A stretch of DNA of 64,000 nucleotides from contig NZ_SSMQ01000009.1 in NCBI RefSeq assembly GCF_005144585.1, positions 168,583 through 232,582 on the forward strand, read 5' to 3'. The notes beneath the pieces were generated by a model. The model had not been told where the DNA came from. It searched no databases and saw nothing but the letters and a program-made list of their open reading frames with translations. The DNA comes from Polyangium fumosum. Its GTDB lineage: Bacteria; Myxococcota_A; Polyangia; Polyangiales; Polyangiaceae. Shown piece after piece: positions 1 through 8,080 of the stretch; positions within the stretch are counted from its first letter, which is position 1, and the number at the start of each line of letters is the position of its first letter. The position numbers and the translations under genes are program-made.

Positions 1-260
1 TCCAGTATTGCGAGAAGGTCGGCGCGCGCGTGATCGTGAGGGGCCTGCGCGCCGCCACGGACTTCGAGTACGAGCTGCAGATCGCGCACGCGAACGCCGA
101 CATGGCGCCGCACATCGACACGGTCTTCCTGCCGACGCGCACGAATTACGGATTCGTCTCGGCCTCGCTCGTGCGTGAAATCGCGAGCCACGGCGGCGAC
201 GTGAGCCATTACGCGCCGCCCGCCGTGAGCGAGGCGCTGCGGAAGAAGTTCGGCCGCTAG
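1..260 (+). CDS. coaD: Pantetheine-phosphate adenylyltransferase, C-terminal part
   Basis: This is the 3' end of CoaD, which makes dephospho-CoA from 4'-phosphopantetheine and ATP in coenzyme A synthesis. The frame is open from base 3 across the left edge, so the N-terminus with the HxGH nucleotide-binding motif lies outside. Visible family motifs are VRGLRAATDFEYE, the ETVFL-like segment, and the C-terminal SSSLVREI-like and GGDVSHYAPPAV stretches, all in the usual order and ending at the usual distance from the stop. The TAG stop shares the palindrome CTAG (257-260) with the stop of the convergent gene on the other strand. The family assignment is secure; only the missing 5' part limits it. 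Confidence 0.95.
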   Translation, partial: QYCEKVGARVIVRGLRAATDFEYELQIAHANADMAPHIDTVFLPTRTNYGFVSASLVREIASHGGDVSHYAPPAVSEALRKKFGR

Positions 261-616
261 CGATACGGTTTTACGCTCGCACGTTCCATCGCCAGCAGCG
301 TCCGCACCACGTACGGCACCGACGCGACGCCGGCCAGCTCGGCGAGCGCATACGCAATGTGCTCGCGGCTCGCGTGCGGCGGGATGCCTACGCTCGCGAT
401 GCGGTAGCCCTCGCGGGACAGGTCTTCGACGGTCTCGATCTGGACGGCGCTGACGGTCTTGTAGACGGCGATGCGCAGGCGCTTCGGCCGCAGGCGGTCG
501 AGGGCGCGCATCGCGAAGTCGATGCGATCGAACTCTTCGGGGTCGTGGTACTCGACCAGGCGCCGCGGATCGGTCTGCTCGAAGCGGGCGTCCTGGAGCG
601 TGGCGCGCGAGCGCAT
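257..616 (-). CDS. Conserved hypothetical protein, 119 aa
   Basis: No family is recognised. The protein is soluble with no signal peptide or membrane segment. An acidic N-terminal part (PRRLVEYHDPEEFDRIDFAMRAL) is followed by an alternating basic/hydrophobic part (RPKRLRIAVYKTVSAVQIETVEDL) that looks like a compact alpha/beta fold. The start at 616 is the first ATG of a frame that runs on upstream without sense; codon choice is GC-rich at third positions as in neighbouring real genes. It sits 41 bp downstream of the glycosyltransferase gene on the same strand and may be read with it. It converges on coaD and overlaps it by four bases. Confidence 0.6.
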   Translation of the reverse strand: MRSRATLQDARFEQTDPRRLVEYHDPEEFDRIDFAMRALDRLRPKRLRIAVYKTVSAVQIETVEDLSREGYRIASVGIPPHASREHIAYALAELAGVASVPYVVRTLLAMERASVKPYR

Positions 617-657
617 GGCGGAAGCGTAGCCTGGCCCGGAGGACCTTCCCAGCGCGA

Positions 658-3450
658 TCACTCGAACGTCGCGCGCACCAGCCCGAACTTGTTGTTGAGC
701 TCCGGCGTCGTGAGCTTGTCGAAAATGCGCGGGGCGCCGAGCTCGTTCGCGAGCGAGCCCATGCGGCCGTGCTCGGTCATGAAGTAAAAGGTCTTCACGC
801 CCTTCTTCTTCTGCTCCAGGACGTAATCCTGGAACTTCTTGCCGCTGGAGACGAAGGCCGGGACGGCGTTGCCGTTGTAAAAATTCTCGCCCTTCCAGTT
901 CATCTGGAACGCGATGATGGGCCCGGGGATCTCCTGTTTGGCGCGGTAATACGCGAGCACCGTCTCGCGTTGCCCCCAGTGTGGCGAGGTCTTCACGAAA
1001 TAGACGTCGATGCCCCAGGCCGTGAAGAGCACGGCCACGGCGCAGAGGCCCGTGACGACGTGGCGACGGGCGCGGGCCCATACGAGGGCGAGCGTGAAGA
1101 GGGCGGCGGCGCAGGTGAAGACGAGGAGCGCGGTCCGGAAATCGAGCGTCGAGGGGAACACGCGCTTGTAGTTGTACGTGAAGAGGTGGAGCAGCCGCAC
1201 CGGCCCGAGCATGCCTTCGCGTGCGCCCGCGAGGTCGCGGCCCACGAAAAAGACGAGCAAGCCGCCCGCGATCGCGGCGGCGCCCCACAACACGCGCTCG
1301 TATTGCTCGGCGAAGGCGTCCGTGATCTTTCGCGCGCCCGAGCGTTGCACCATCTCGTCGAGCAGAATGCCCGTGAGCATCGCGGCCGGCGGGAGGGCCG
1401 GCATGATGTAATGGTGGAACTTCGTGAGCATGAGCGTGAAGAGCACGAACGCGAAGAGGAACCACATCGCGAGGAAGATCGACGCGTCGCTCCTGCGATC
1501 GCCCTCCTCGCGGCGCCGGAGCCACGCGACGAGCGCCGCGGGCACGAGGCCGGTCCACGGGAACATCGCGTAGCCGAGCTGCCAGACGTAGAAACGGAAG
1601 CCGACGTCGTCCCCCTCGTTCGTGTCGTGCACGTGCGTGAAGGCGCGCTTGAACATGTCGTGGAAGAGCAGCCGATCGGTGAACGGCTGCCCGTGCCGCG
1701 CATACATCGCGACGAACCACGGCAGGGCGACGGTGAGCAGAATCAAGAGGCCCGCGACGATTTCGAGGCGGAGCAGGTCGCGATACCGGCGCGACACGAC
1801 GATGTACGCGAGGGCGCAGAGCACGGGCAAACCAAAGCCGGCCGGCCCCTTGGCCATCGTGGAGAGGGCGGCGAAGAACCAGGCCGCCAGGAAATAAAGC
1901 CGCTGCGCGCGCCGCTCGCCCCAGCACATGTAAAGCAAGAGGCCGAGCGCCTGGATCCAGAGGACCGCCTGGAGCGCGGGCTGGAGGCCCTTCAGCACGG
2001 GGGACGCATCGCCGCAGGGCTGGTTGCCCGGGAGGCCGCAATTCATGGGCGAGCCGGAGCGGAAGGCGTCGGCGTGAAACCGCAGGGAGAACGGCGACGG
2101 GAGGATCTCGAGGTTGCGCGAGATCAGGTACAGGATCTGCGGCAATGCGCAGGCGATGATCATGCCGAGGACGAGGTGATACCCGGAGAAGCGGTATTTC
2201 GCTTCGCCCACGGAGACCTCGTACACCCGCACCTCGCGCTCCGCGTCCTCGTGAATGCCGAGCAGGAAGAGGGCCATCGCCGCGGACATCGTGGCGACGA
2301 AGGGCATGTCGGTCACGGTCTGGTGCGAGACCAGAAACCACTGCGGCATCGTGGTGAGCACGAGGCCACCGAAAAAGCCTGCGCGGCGACCAAAGACACG
2401 CGCGACGGCCTTGTAAAGGAGGTACGTCGCGACGAGCGTGATGAGGAAAAAGGGCAAACGGACGGCCCACTCGGGCCAGGGCACGCGCCCCTCGGCGACG
2501 GCGGAGAGCATGGCGCCGGGCTGATATCGGACGCCGAACGTCGCCATCGCGATCGCCTGCATCCAGAAATCGAGGACGGGCTTCGACCAGAACCAGCCGT
2601 CCTGGGCCCACCAGAGCGAGATCCAATCATTCCGCGCGAGGATCTCGCGCGCGACCTCGCCATAATGGGTCTCCCACGGATCGCTGAGCGAATGGCTGCC
2701 GAGCGCCGGCAAATAAAGGAGCGTCACGAGGGTGACGAGCCAGAATCCGTGGCGGCGAAGGAGCGGGATGGGTTTGCCGGAGGGCTTTTTTTCCCAGGCG
2801 CCGAGTTTCTCACCGACGCGGTAGGTGGAGACGACGGCGCCGAGAAAGCAGGCGGGAACGGCGAGGCCGGCGCCGATCGGGCCGAGATATCCGGAGACGG
2901 CGAGGGAAACCGAGGCCAAGAGGCCAAGGACGGAGCCCCCGAGGAGGGCGAGGGGCTGGGCGAGGTCAGCGAGCGCGACCCGCTTGGCGACGCGGTCGTC
3001 AGGGTCGTCGAAGGTGCCGCAGAGGTCGAGGAGGCCAAAGGTGGCGACGAGGATCGCGACGATGCCGATGGGAACGCCGACGCGATACTGCGGGCGCAGC
3101 GCCATGAGGAGGAGCGCGACGAGCGCGCCGGTGGCGAGCGTGGAGGCGCCGCGGACGAGCTGAAGCGGGTTGCCAGGGCGGAGGAGAGGATCGGGGGCGG
3201 GAGGGGATTCGGGGTCGTCGCCGGGGTCGTCGTCGTCAGCGGCGTCGTCGTCAGCGGCGTCGTCGTCCGCTTCCGCTTCCGAGCCCGTTGCCGCGTCCGC
3301 TTCCGCTTCCGCTTCCGCTTCCGAACCCGCTTCCGGGCCCGCTTCCGTCTCCGTGGCCGGCTGTTCTTCCGGCCGGTCGGCTTCTTCGTCGGCTGCGTCG
3401 GTCGGATCTTGCTTGATCTCGCTCATGGCTCGCGGGCTCGGGGAGGCCAT
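658..3450 (-). CDS. PMT/ArnT-type membrane glycosyltransferase
   Basis: This large polytopic membrane protein belongs to the dolichyl-phosphate-mannose/ArnT-like glycosyltransferase superfamily (GT39/GT83), which moves a sugar from a polyprenyl-phosphate carrier to a protein or lipid on the periplasmic side. Visible are about a dozen hydrophobic segments. The first-loop acidic motif DPWETHYGEVA near residue 255 corresponds to the catalytic D/E region, and SKPVLDFWMQA and QTVTDMPFV follow as in the family. A C-terminal periplasmic domain of about 150 residues ends with FDKLTTPELNNKFGL. The first roughly 100 residues are unusual: an acidic cytoplasmic tail rich in Glu-Ala and Asp-Ala repeats. 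ATG codons exist at 3450 and 3426, neither with a strong ribosome-binding site, so the start could be the second. The donor and acceptor are unknown. Confidence 0.85.
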   Translation of the reverse strand: MASPSPRAMSEIKQDPTDAADEEADRPEEQPATETEAGPEAGSEAEAEAEADAATGSEAEADDDAADDDAADDDDPGDDPESPPAPDPLLRPGNPLQLVRGASTLATGALVALLLMALRPQYRVGVPIGIVAILVATFGLLDLCGTFDDPDDRVAKRVALADLAQPLALLGGSVLGLLASVSLAVSGYLGPIGAGLAVPACFLGAVVSTYRVGEKLGAWEKKPSGKPIPLLRRHGFWLVTLVTLLYLPALGSHSLSDPWETHYGEVAREILARNDWISLWWAQDGWFWSKPVLDFWMQAIAMATFGVRYQPGAMLSAVAEGRVPWPEWAVRLPFFLITLVATYLLYKAVARVFGRRAGFFGGLVLTTMPQWFLVSHQTVTDMPFVATMSAAMALFLLGIHEDAEREVRVYEVSVGEAKYRFSGYHLVLGMIIACALPQILYLISRNLEILPSPFSLRFHADAFRSGSPMNCGLPGNQPCGDASPVLKGLQPALQAVLWIQALGLLLYMCWGERRAQRLYFLAAWFFAALSTMAKGPAGFGLPVLCALAYIVVSRRYRDLLRLEIVAGLLILLTVALPWFVAMYARHGQPFTDRLLFHDMFKRAFTHVHDTNEGDDVGFRFYVWQLGYAMFPWTGLVPAALVAWLRRREEGDRRSDASIFLAMWFLFAFVLFTLMLTKFHHYIMPALPPAAMLTGILLDEMVQRSGARKITDAFAEQYERVLWGAAAIAGGLLVFFVGRDLAGAREGMLGPVRLLHLFTYNYKRVFPSTLDFRTALLVFTCAAALFTLALVWARARRHVVTGLCAVAVLFTAWGIDVYFVKTSPHWGQRETVLAYYRAKQEIPGPIIAFQMNWKGENFYNGNAVPAFVSSGKKFQDYVLEQKKKGVKTFYFMTEHGRMGSLANELGAPRIFDKLTTPELNNKFGLVRATFE
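3227..3350. repeat. Hexanucleotide and trinucleotide repeats inside the glycosyltransferase 5' end
   Basis: On the + strand GTCGTC runs (3227-3270) are followed by repeated GCTTCC hexamers (about 3298-3350). Read on the gene strand they give Asp-Ala-Ala and Glu-Ala repeats of the acidic tail. The same hexamer in a different frame builds the Ala-Ser/Ala-Pro tract at 9327-9445. Such tracts change length by slippage in steps that keep the frame. Confidence 0.7.
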
Positions 3451-3683
3451 GCACTAGCAAGCCTTCGGGCCGGGGCAAAGGGGGAGGTTTCTCCGAGCTG
3501 GGGCCTGCGGCGGGAAGGGCCGATGCGCGAAATCACCCCTCCTCGTAGGGAGCACGACCCTGGTAGGGGGCCGAGGTCCGGATCCTCGGCATGCTCGACG
3601 CGGTCTCCAAGTCGCAGGCGGCGCCCTCTCCGAGGGACCTCTCGCCACCATCGTCTACGCCGAGCTCGCGCACGCGGGCTTTC
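3451..3683. other. Intergenic, no gene seen
   Basis: Space between the glycosyltransferase start and the 3' end of the small TIR gene, both on the minus strand. I see no credible reading frame, hairpin or promoter that I would defend. Confidence 0.5.
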
Positions 3684-4142
3684 CTACGGCGCCCTGAGCT
3701 TCTCGACGACCCGACGGATCCCCCGGGCGACGTCGGTCCACGCCTCATCGGGATCGGCCCAGGACTTGATCGGCTTTCCGTCACGCGGCAATGCCTGAAC
3801 CGCCCCAAAAGGAGTATTCTGCCAGCCGTCGCATTGCCGCAGGATGATCGGAATGACGACTGCCTCTCCGGCCGCGCGACGCTCCATGGCCCGCTTCAAC
3901 TCGATATCATAGCAGTACTCGGAAGCCACAAAATCGGCACTCACGAGCAGCAGGATGATCGCGGCTTGATTGAGGTTCCCGTCGATGGCGCGCTTCCACT
4001 CGTCACCCGCGCCGATCTGTCGATCATGCCAGCTTCGGATGGCGCCGCTGCGCCTCAAGAGGGAAAGGTGCTTCTCCAGCTCGACGCGATAAGCCTCATC
4101 CGTGTGCGAATATGAAATAAAGATGTCGAGCGGCGCATTCAT
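3684..4142 (-). CDS. Stand-alone TIR-domain protein
   Basis: This is a 152-residue protein that is essentially one TIR domain. Bacterial TIR domains are commonly NAD+-processing enzymes in immunity, or signalling modules. Visible features are the first strand and loop DIFISYSHTDEAYRVELEKHL (residues 6-26), WHDRQIGAGDEW (BB-loop region), the strand IILLLVSADF, and the helix SEYCYDIELKRAM, where E81 occupies the place of the catalytic glutamate. PIILRQCDGW follows. There is no signal peptide or membrane segment, so it is cytoplasmic. It lies 28 bp after the membrane-anchored TIR gene on the same strand and is probably co-transcribed. Base composition is less GC-rich than in neighbouring genes, which fits acquisition. 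Confidence 0.85.
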   Translation of the reverse strand: MNAPLDIFISYSHTDEAYRVELEKHLSLLRRSGAIRSWHDRQIGAGDEWKRAIDGNLNQAAIILLLVSADFVASEYCYDIELKRAMERRAAGEAVVIPIILRQCDGWQNTPFGAVQALPRDGKPIKSWADPDEAWTDVARGIRRVVEKLRAP

Positions 4143-4170
4143 GGGGACCTCCTCGATGACGTGACAACAC

Positions 4171-5544
4171 TCACGGATCGTCCAGAAGCACGACGACCTT
4201 CGTCGTCCTGTCGGCGTTGGGCGGCGGCGGCGCGTCGAGGGTCGGGGTGAGCGGCATATTCAATCCAATACAAAGAGCAGTCCGCTTGATATCGTCGTGT
4301 GCGACGTCCCCCGTTGCCCACGCCGTCTGCCCGACCAACACCTCGACATGGAGACCTTTGCGCTCGAGCATGTCTCCGATGGTCACCGGAACGCGCCGTG
4401 AAAAGCGCCCATTTCCTCTCGTCTGGGCGTCCGAGATCGGGATACAGCCTATCCATTCGCGTGCGTCGACGCCCCGAAAACATACCTGGGCGTCGTCGGG
4501 GACATCGTTGCCGTTCACGCGGACACTGTACAGCCGAATCCAATGGCGCTGCGTCGGCGAAAGAGCGTCAGCGCAAGCGCCTGGGACCGATGCACGACCC
4601 GAGGCACACGGACCACAGTACTGGGCGGATTCCTTGCATACCGCTTTCAGCCTGCTCGTATTGTACGGGTCCGTTCGGCACTCGACCCCCCCGCAGCAGG
4701 TGGAACCACTTGGCGTCTGAGCCACCGGGACCGTCGTCTTGACGGAGGACTCGTTGCCCTGCTCGTGGACGGACGGAGGAGAAACGCTCTGGTTCGGAGA
4801 GTCGCTCCCGTAAATACCTTTGAAGATACCCACGCAGAACAGGACGACAAAGATACCCGCGAGCGTCATCCATGACGTACGGGACCACGAACGCGCTTCC
4901 GGAGTTCGATAAACCGGCCCGGCTCCAGGAGACGACAGACTCGAATGAGGCTGACTCCAACGAAGATCCGGCGAAGATGGATGCGCCCCCCCGAAATCCG
5001 GGGAGGACGCGTGCATCGGTCTCGGATCGGATGAAAAGGAAGGCGCGCTCGACCTGTACGACGGCGTTGAGCCTTGGTGCTGTGCCTCGATGTTCTTCAC
5101 GAGATAGCGAATCGACTCCGCGACGAGGCTCCAAGCCTCATCCGGCTGTGGCCACCTCTCCACGGGCACGAGATTGGAGGGGAGCACGTGGAGCCCGGCT
5201 GGCCTCACGCCCGTGGCTCTTATATCAAGCGACCGCACCAGGACTGGCACGACCGACGCCGTGCGCTCCTCATGCCGCGCATAAGCCCGGTGTTCCTCGG
5301 CGTTGCACTCGCGGGACGCAGCGTAGTCCGCGGTGAGCAAACATAAAATGATCTGTGCGCGTTCGAGATCTGGATGGACATCAACCCGTGTCTGGCCAGC
5401 CAAGACATTGCTGGTGTGGGAGATTCGTATCCGTCCACGGGTGAGGAGCCCGGCGAGATGCTTCTCGAGCGCTCGGTAGGCTTCGACATCCTTGGGTGCA
5501 TTCACGGCGAAGGAGATGAAGACGTCAACAGGCATCCGCGACAC
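4171..5544 (-). CDS. Membrane-anchored TIR protein with Cys-rich extracytoplasmic domain
   Basis: Order of parts in 457 residues: an N-terminal TIR domain (residues 5-150; VDVFISFAVNAPKDVEAYRAL, LCLLTADYAASRECNAEEH with E84 at the catalytic-type position, VVPVLVRSLD); a Ser/Pro-rich linker (155-215); one transmembrane helix around 224-244; then a C-terminal domain with many cysteines (residues 283-330, CCGG...CVC-type spacing) and a beta-rich end. The absence of a signal peptide and the single helix suggest TIR inside and the Cys-rich domain in the periplasm, like a receptor. It is the upstream gene of a two-TIR unit. Lower GC than flanking genes suggests transfer. The role of the C-terminal domain is unknown to me; a sensor is an inference. 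Confidence 0.8.
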   Translation of the reverse strand: MSRMPVDVFISFAVNAPKDVEAYRALEKHLAGLLTRGRIRISHTSNVLAGQTRVDVHPDLERAQIILCLLTADYAASRECNAEEHRAYARHEERTASVVPVLVRSLDIRATGVRPAGLHVLPSNLVPVERWPQPDEAWSLVAESIRYLVKNIEAQHQGSTPSYRSSAPSFSSDPRPMHASSPDFGGAHPSSPDLRWSQPHSSLSSPGAGPVYRTPEARSWSRTSWMTLAGIFVVLFCVGIFKGIYGSDSPNQSVSPPSVHEQGNESSVKTTVPVAQTPSGSTCCGGVECRTDPYNTSRLKAVCKESAQYCGPCASGRASVPGACADALSPTQRHWIRLYSVRVNGNDVPDDAQVCFRGVDAREWIGCIPISDAQTRGNGRFSRRVPVTIGDMLERKGLHVEVLVGQTAWATGDVAHDDIKRTALCIGLNMPLTPTLDAPPPPNADRTTKVVVLLDDP

Positions 5545-5776
5545 TCCAGGTGGCCCAGCGGGTGATCCGTGCTCCGTCTCCGGAAGCCGGAAGAGTGTGC
5601 AACGCTACCGCGGTTTGTCGGCCGCTGGCAAGTGCCGAGCAGATCCCGACCTGGGCAACCCCTGCGACAGGTCGCGCGCGTCAAACCGCCACCGCCTGCC
5701 TCCTTTTCCCCTGGCCCACCTACTCCCCTCCGTACGCTCCGCTCTCCACCTCACGACACGGCAAACGCCGCTTTCC

Positions 5777-6060
5777 CCCCTCGCCACGCGTCTACCCCCG
5801 CTGGTCATCGTGACCAGCGCCCCTCGCCACGCGTCTACCCCGACAGTCCATCCTGACCCGCCCCCCTCGCCACGCGGCGACCCCCGCAGGCCATCGTCAC
5901 CTGCACCCCTCGCCACGCGGCGATCCCCCGCAGGCCATCGTCACCTGCACCCCTCGCCACGCGGCGACCCCCGCAGGCCATCGTCACCTGCACCCCTCGC
6001 CACGCGGCGACCCCCGCAGGCCATCGTCACCTGCACCCCTCGCCACGCGGCGACCCCCTC
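5777..6060. repeat. Seven-copy tandem array, 43-bp period (array 1)
   Basis: Copies start at 5777, 5820, 5863, 5906, 5950, 5993 and 6036; spacing is 43 bp, once 44 through one extra C. Every copy opens with CCCCTCGCCACGCG followed by KCKACCCC-like bases. The second half differs between early copies and is nearly constant in the later ones (GCAGGCCATCGTCACCTGCA). Copy 1 carries a perfect hairpin CTGGTCA-TCG-TGACCAG; later copies keep a shorter GCAGG/CCTGC inverted repeat. The period is not a multiple of three, so it is not coding. It lies just 3' of the Gly-rich lipoprotein gene. A second array of the same family lies at 50338-50630. Confidence 0.93.
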
Positions 6061-6072
6061 GGTCAGCTCCGA

Positions 6073-7317
6073 TCAGAGCGCGCAGGCTCCGCAGGTGCAG
6101 GTGCCTGCACTGCATTCGCCGCTCGCCGTGCAAGCGGCGCCGAGATCACACGGGGTCTGCACACAGGGCGCAGGCATCGGAGTCGCGCCGGCGGGGATGT
6201 CGAGGCAGGCCCGACCTCGATCGATGACCCGAAGCATCTCTTGCATACGGAGCGCGACCTGGTCGGCGACGAGGCCTTTGATCGTGTTGGCGACCGCGCC
6301 GAGCGCGCCTGCGTTGCAGATGTGCGTCGCGTCCAGCAGCGCATCCTCGTTGAGCGAGACCCGCGTGAGGGTGAGCGGTTCGCACCCGAATCGGATGGCG
6401 CCATTCGCAGATGCCACGCCCATTCCCTGGATGAACACCGGGATGTCCACCCAGGCGGGCATGCCGCACATGCCGCCCACCGTGACGTGATAGTTGATGG
6501 GGGTCCCAAAAACGACCGTACGCATGGGCAGTTGATCGAGCCGTAGTCGCAGCGTGCCGCTGACCGACACCGGGCCGCACGTATCCGCGGGAGCCGTGGC
6601 CGCGGGGAGCTGCGAAAGGTCGAGTTCGGCGATGCAGCGTTTGGGGTTGCTGTCTGGATCGGGACCGCCGACGCATATCTTCGTGTTGTATCCGGAGACC
6701 GAGATGTCCTGCGTCTCGATCGGCACGGAGAGGGTACACGCATCCGGCAGCTTGCAGGTGGCCATGGGCACGCCGCCATCCATGTCGCCCCCGGCGCCGC
6801 CGCTTCCGCCGGCGCCTCCGGTCCCGCCTCCACCGACGCCGTTTCCGCCGGCGCCTCCGGTCCCGCCTCCGCCGACGCCGTTTCCGCCGGCGCCTCCGGT
6901 CCCGCCTCCGCCGACGCCTCCGCTTCCGCCAGCGCCTCCGGTCCCGCCTCCGCCGACGCCTCCACTTCCGCCAGCGCCTCCGGTTCCGCCTCCGCCGACG
7001 CCTCCGCTTCCGCCAGCGCCTCCGCTTCCGGTCGCGCTGCATTGGCAGGGCTCGTATCCACTGCCCTCCCCGTTGCACACCTGGACGCCCTGCGCGCCTG
7101 CGGGGCATGCGCAGGCGACCTGGCTGCCGGGAACGCAAAGCACGTTGCCCCCCGTGGAGCTCGTCGAACCATTTCCGCCGGAGCCCGCGGAGCCACCGCC
7201 CGGCGTGCACCCCACGAGGAGCGCGAGCGCGAGGAGGGAAACCCCGAGATCAGCGCGTGGGCGGCGGAATGGGCTCGACGGATTCGAATGGCGGGGTCGC
7301 GGCATGGCGCTCTTCAT
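6073..7317 (-). CDS. Gly-Gly-X repeat lipoprotein
   Basis: This is a secreted lipoprotein of about 414 residues. The N-terminus is basic, then a hydrophobic run ending in the lipobox LLVGC, so it should be lipidated and exported. A short Cys-containing segment (CVPGSQVACACPAGAQG) resembles motifs common at the start of myxobacterial surface proteins. Then come about 100 residues of GGVGGGGTGGAGG-type repeats acting as a flexible linker. The C-terminal 230 residues form a beta-rich domain (DISVSGYNTKICVGG, VSVSGTLRLRLDQLP) with a Cys-rich end. ATG at 7317 is preferred over 7380 because it puts the lipobox near residue 35; ATG 7305 is also possible. The function of the domain is not recognised. 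Confidence 0.75.
   Translation of the reverse strand: MKSAMPRPRHSNPSSPFRRPRADLGVSLLALALLVGCTPGGGSAGSGGNGSTSSTGGNVLCVPGSQVACACPAGAQGVQVCNGEGSGYEPCQCSATGSGGAGGSGGVGGGGTGGAGGSGGVGGGGTGGAGGSGGVGGGGTGGAGGNGVGGGGTGGAGGNGVGGGGTGGAGGSGGAGGDMDGGVPMATCKLPDACTLSVPIETQDISVSGYNTKICVGGPDPDSNPKRCIAELDLSQLPAATAPADTCGPVSVSGTLRLRLDQLPMRTVVFGTPINYHVTVGGMCGMPAWVDIPVFIQGMGVASANGAIRFGCEPLTLTRVSLNEDALLDATHICNAGALGAVANTIKGLVADQVALRMQEMLRVIDRGRACLDIPAGATPMPAPCVQTPCDLGAACTASGECSAGTCTCGACAL
6790..7035. repeat. Coding repeats for the Gly-rich linker
   Basis: Tandem copies of a roughly 39-42 bp unit (CGCCTCCGGTCCCGCCTCCG and variants on the + strand) encode the GGxGG linker of the lipoprotein on the other strand. Copies differ slightly, which fits expansion by unequal recombination. 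Confidence 0.8.
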
Positions 7318-7437
7318 GGTGGGGGCTCGGCTCGTAGGAGGACCATCGTCGCCAGCCCATGTGCAGATTGCAAGTGCCAACGACGATCCGCACGGATTCG
7401 CCCCCCTGGCACACCCGCTGCCCCTTCCCCCCTCACC

Positions 7438-8079
7438 ATGCCCGCGCCCCCCTCCCCTGCGAAGCCCCTGCTCACGTTGGCAGCGTGTATTGCCCTCACC
7501 GCCTGCGAGCCCCCTTCCCCGCAGTCCGAGCTTTTCACCCAGGATCCCGACGCGTCGACCTCGACGACCGAATTCCAGACCACCTACACCATCGACGCGG
7601 CCACGCCGCTCCTCCTCGATCTACGCGGCAGCACGACCGGCGATCCCTACGCATTGACGTGCGCGCAAAACGAGCTCGTCGTCGGCCTGCGGGGACGGGT
7701 TGATTCGACCGTCGGCGCGCTGGGGCTGATCTGTGCGCGAATGCTGGAGAATGGCACGTTCACGAATCACGACGAAAGGCCGATGATCGGGGGGACGACG
7801 GGGGAAGCGTTTTCCTCGGAGTGCCCGCAAAGCGAGGCTGTCATCGCCGTGCGTGGTCGCGCCGCGTCCACGCTCGATCGCATCGGCGTGCGCTGCGCGC
7901 GCGTGCGGCCGTGGGTGCAAATGGGGGCGCCCGGGAGCATCGAGCCCTCGTTCGGCGGCACCGGCGGCGTGCCGTTCACGGAGACCTGTCCGCCCGGGTA
8001 TTTCCTGCAAGGGCTGCTCGGCTACGCCGCCGGGGCGGTCCACAGCACGCAGAGCTTGTGCGTGCCGATCGTCACCTGA
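7438..8079 (+). CDS. Lipoprotein with repeated CxxxxxVxGLRGR-type units
   Basis: This 213-residue exported lipoprotein has a short N-terminus (MPAPPSPAKPLL), a hydrophobic core and the lipobox ALTAC. The mature part has three similar units, each with a Cys, a VVGLRGR/VIAVRGR/LQGLLGY strand and a second Cys (ALTCAQNELVVGLRGR; SSECPQSEAVIAVRGR; TETCPPGYFLQGLLGY). This is a pattern I know from myxobacterial surface proteins, where cysteine pairs probably staple a small beta-fold. ATG 7438 is chosen because it places the lipobox at residue 20; the frame is open further upstream without sense. It is transcribed divergently from the Gly-rich lipoprotein, 120 bp away. Function unknown. Confidence 0.75.
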   Translation: MPAPPSPAKPLLTLAACIALTACEPPSPQSELFTQDPDASTSTTEFQTTYTIDAATPLLLDLRGSTTGDPYALTCAQNELVVGLRGRVDSTVGALGLICARMLENGTFTNHDERPMIGGTTGEAFSSECPQSEAVIAVRGRAASTLDRIGVRCARVRPWVQMGAPGSIEPSFGGTGGVPFTETCPPGYFLQGLLGYAAGAVHSTQSLCVPIVT

Positions 8080-8080
8080 A

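Noticed and set aside
617..2626. Long minus-strand frame reaching from the 119-aa gene into the glycosyltransferase
   Set aside because: Only the last 119 codons look natural; the rest is the +1 frame of the glycosyltransferase, Arg/Ala/Pro-rich.
3580..3712. Possible short remnant frame on the + strand upstream of the TIR gene end
   Set aside because: A 26-codon stretch ending in ELAHAGFPTAP looks gene-like, but is too short to assign and could be chance.
769..3798. Very long open frame on the + strand (1009 codons)
   Set aside because: It lies opposite the glycosyltransferase gene; its product is Glu/Arg/Ala-rich without any domain, as expected from the antisense of a GC-rich gene.
5777..6060. 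CRISPR array
   Set aside because: The whole 43-bp unit is repeated; there are no unique spacers, no leader and no cas genes. The same holds for 50338-50630.
5492..6490. 332-codon + strand frame across the first tandem array
   Set aside because: The 43-bp period shifts the frame at each unit, so the translation cycles through three peptides; composition is repeat-driven.
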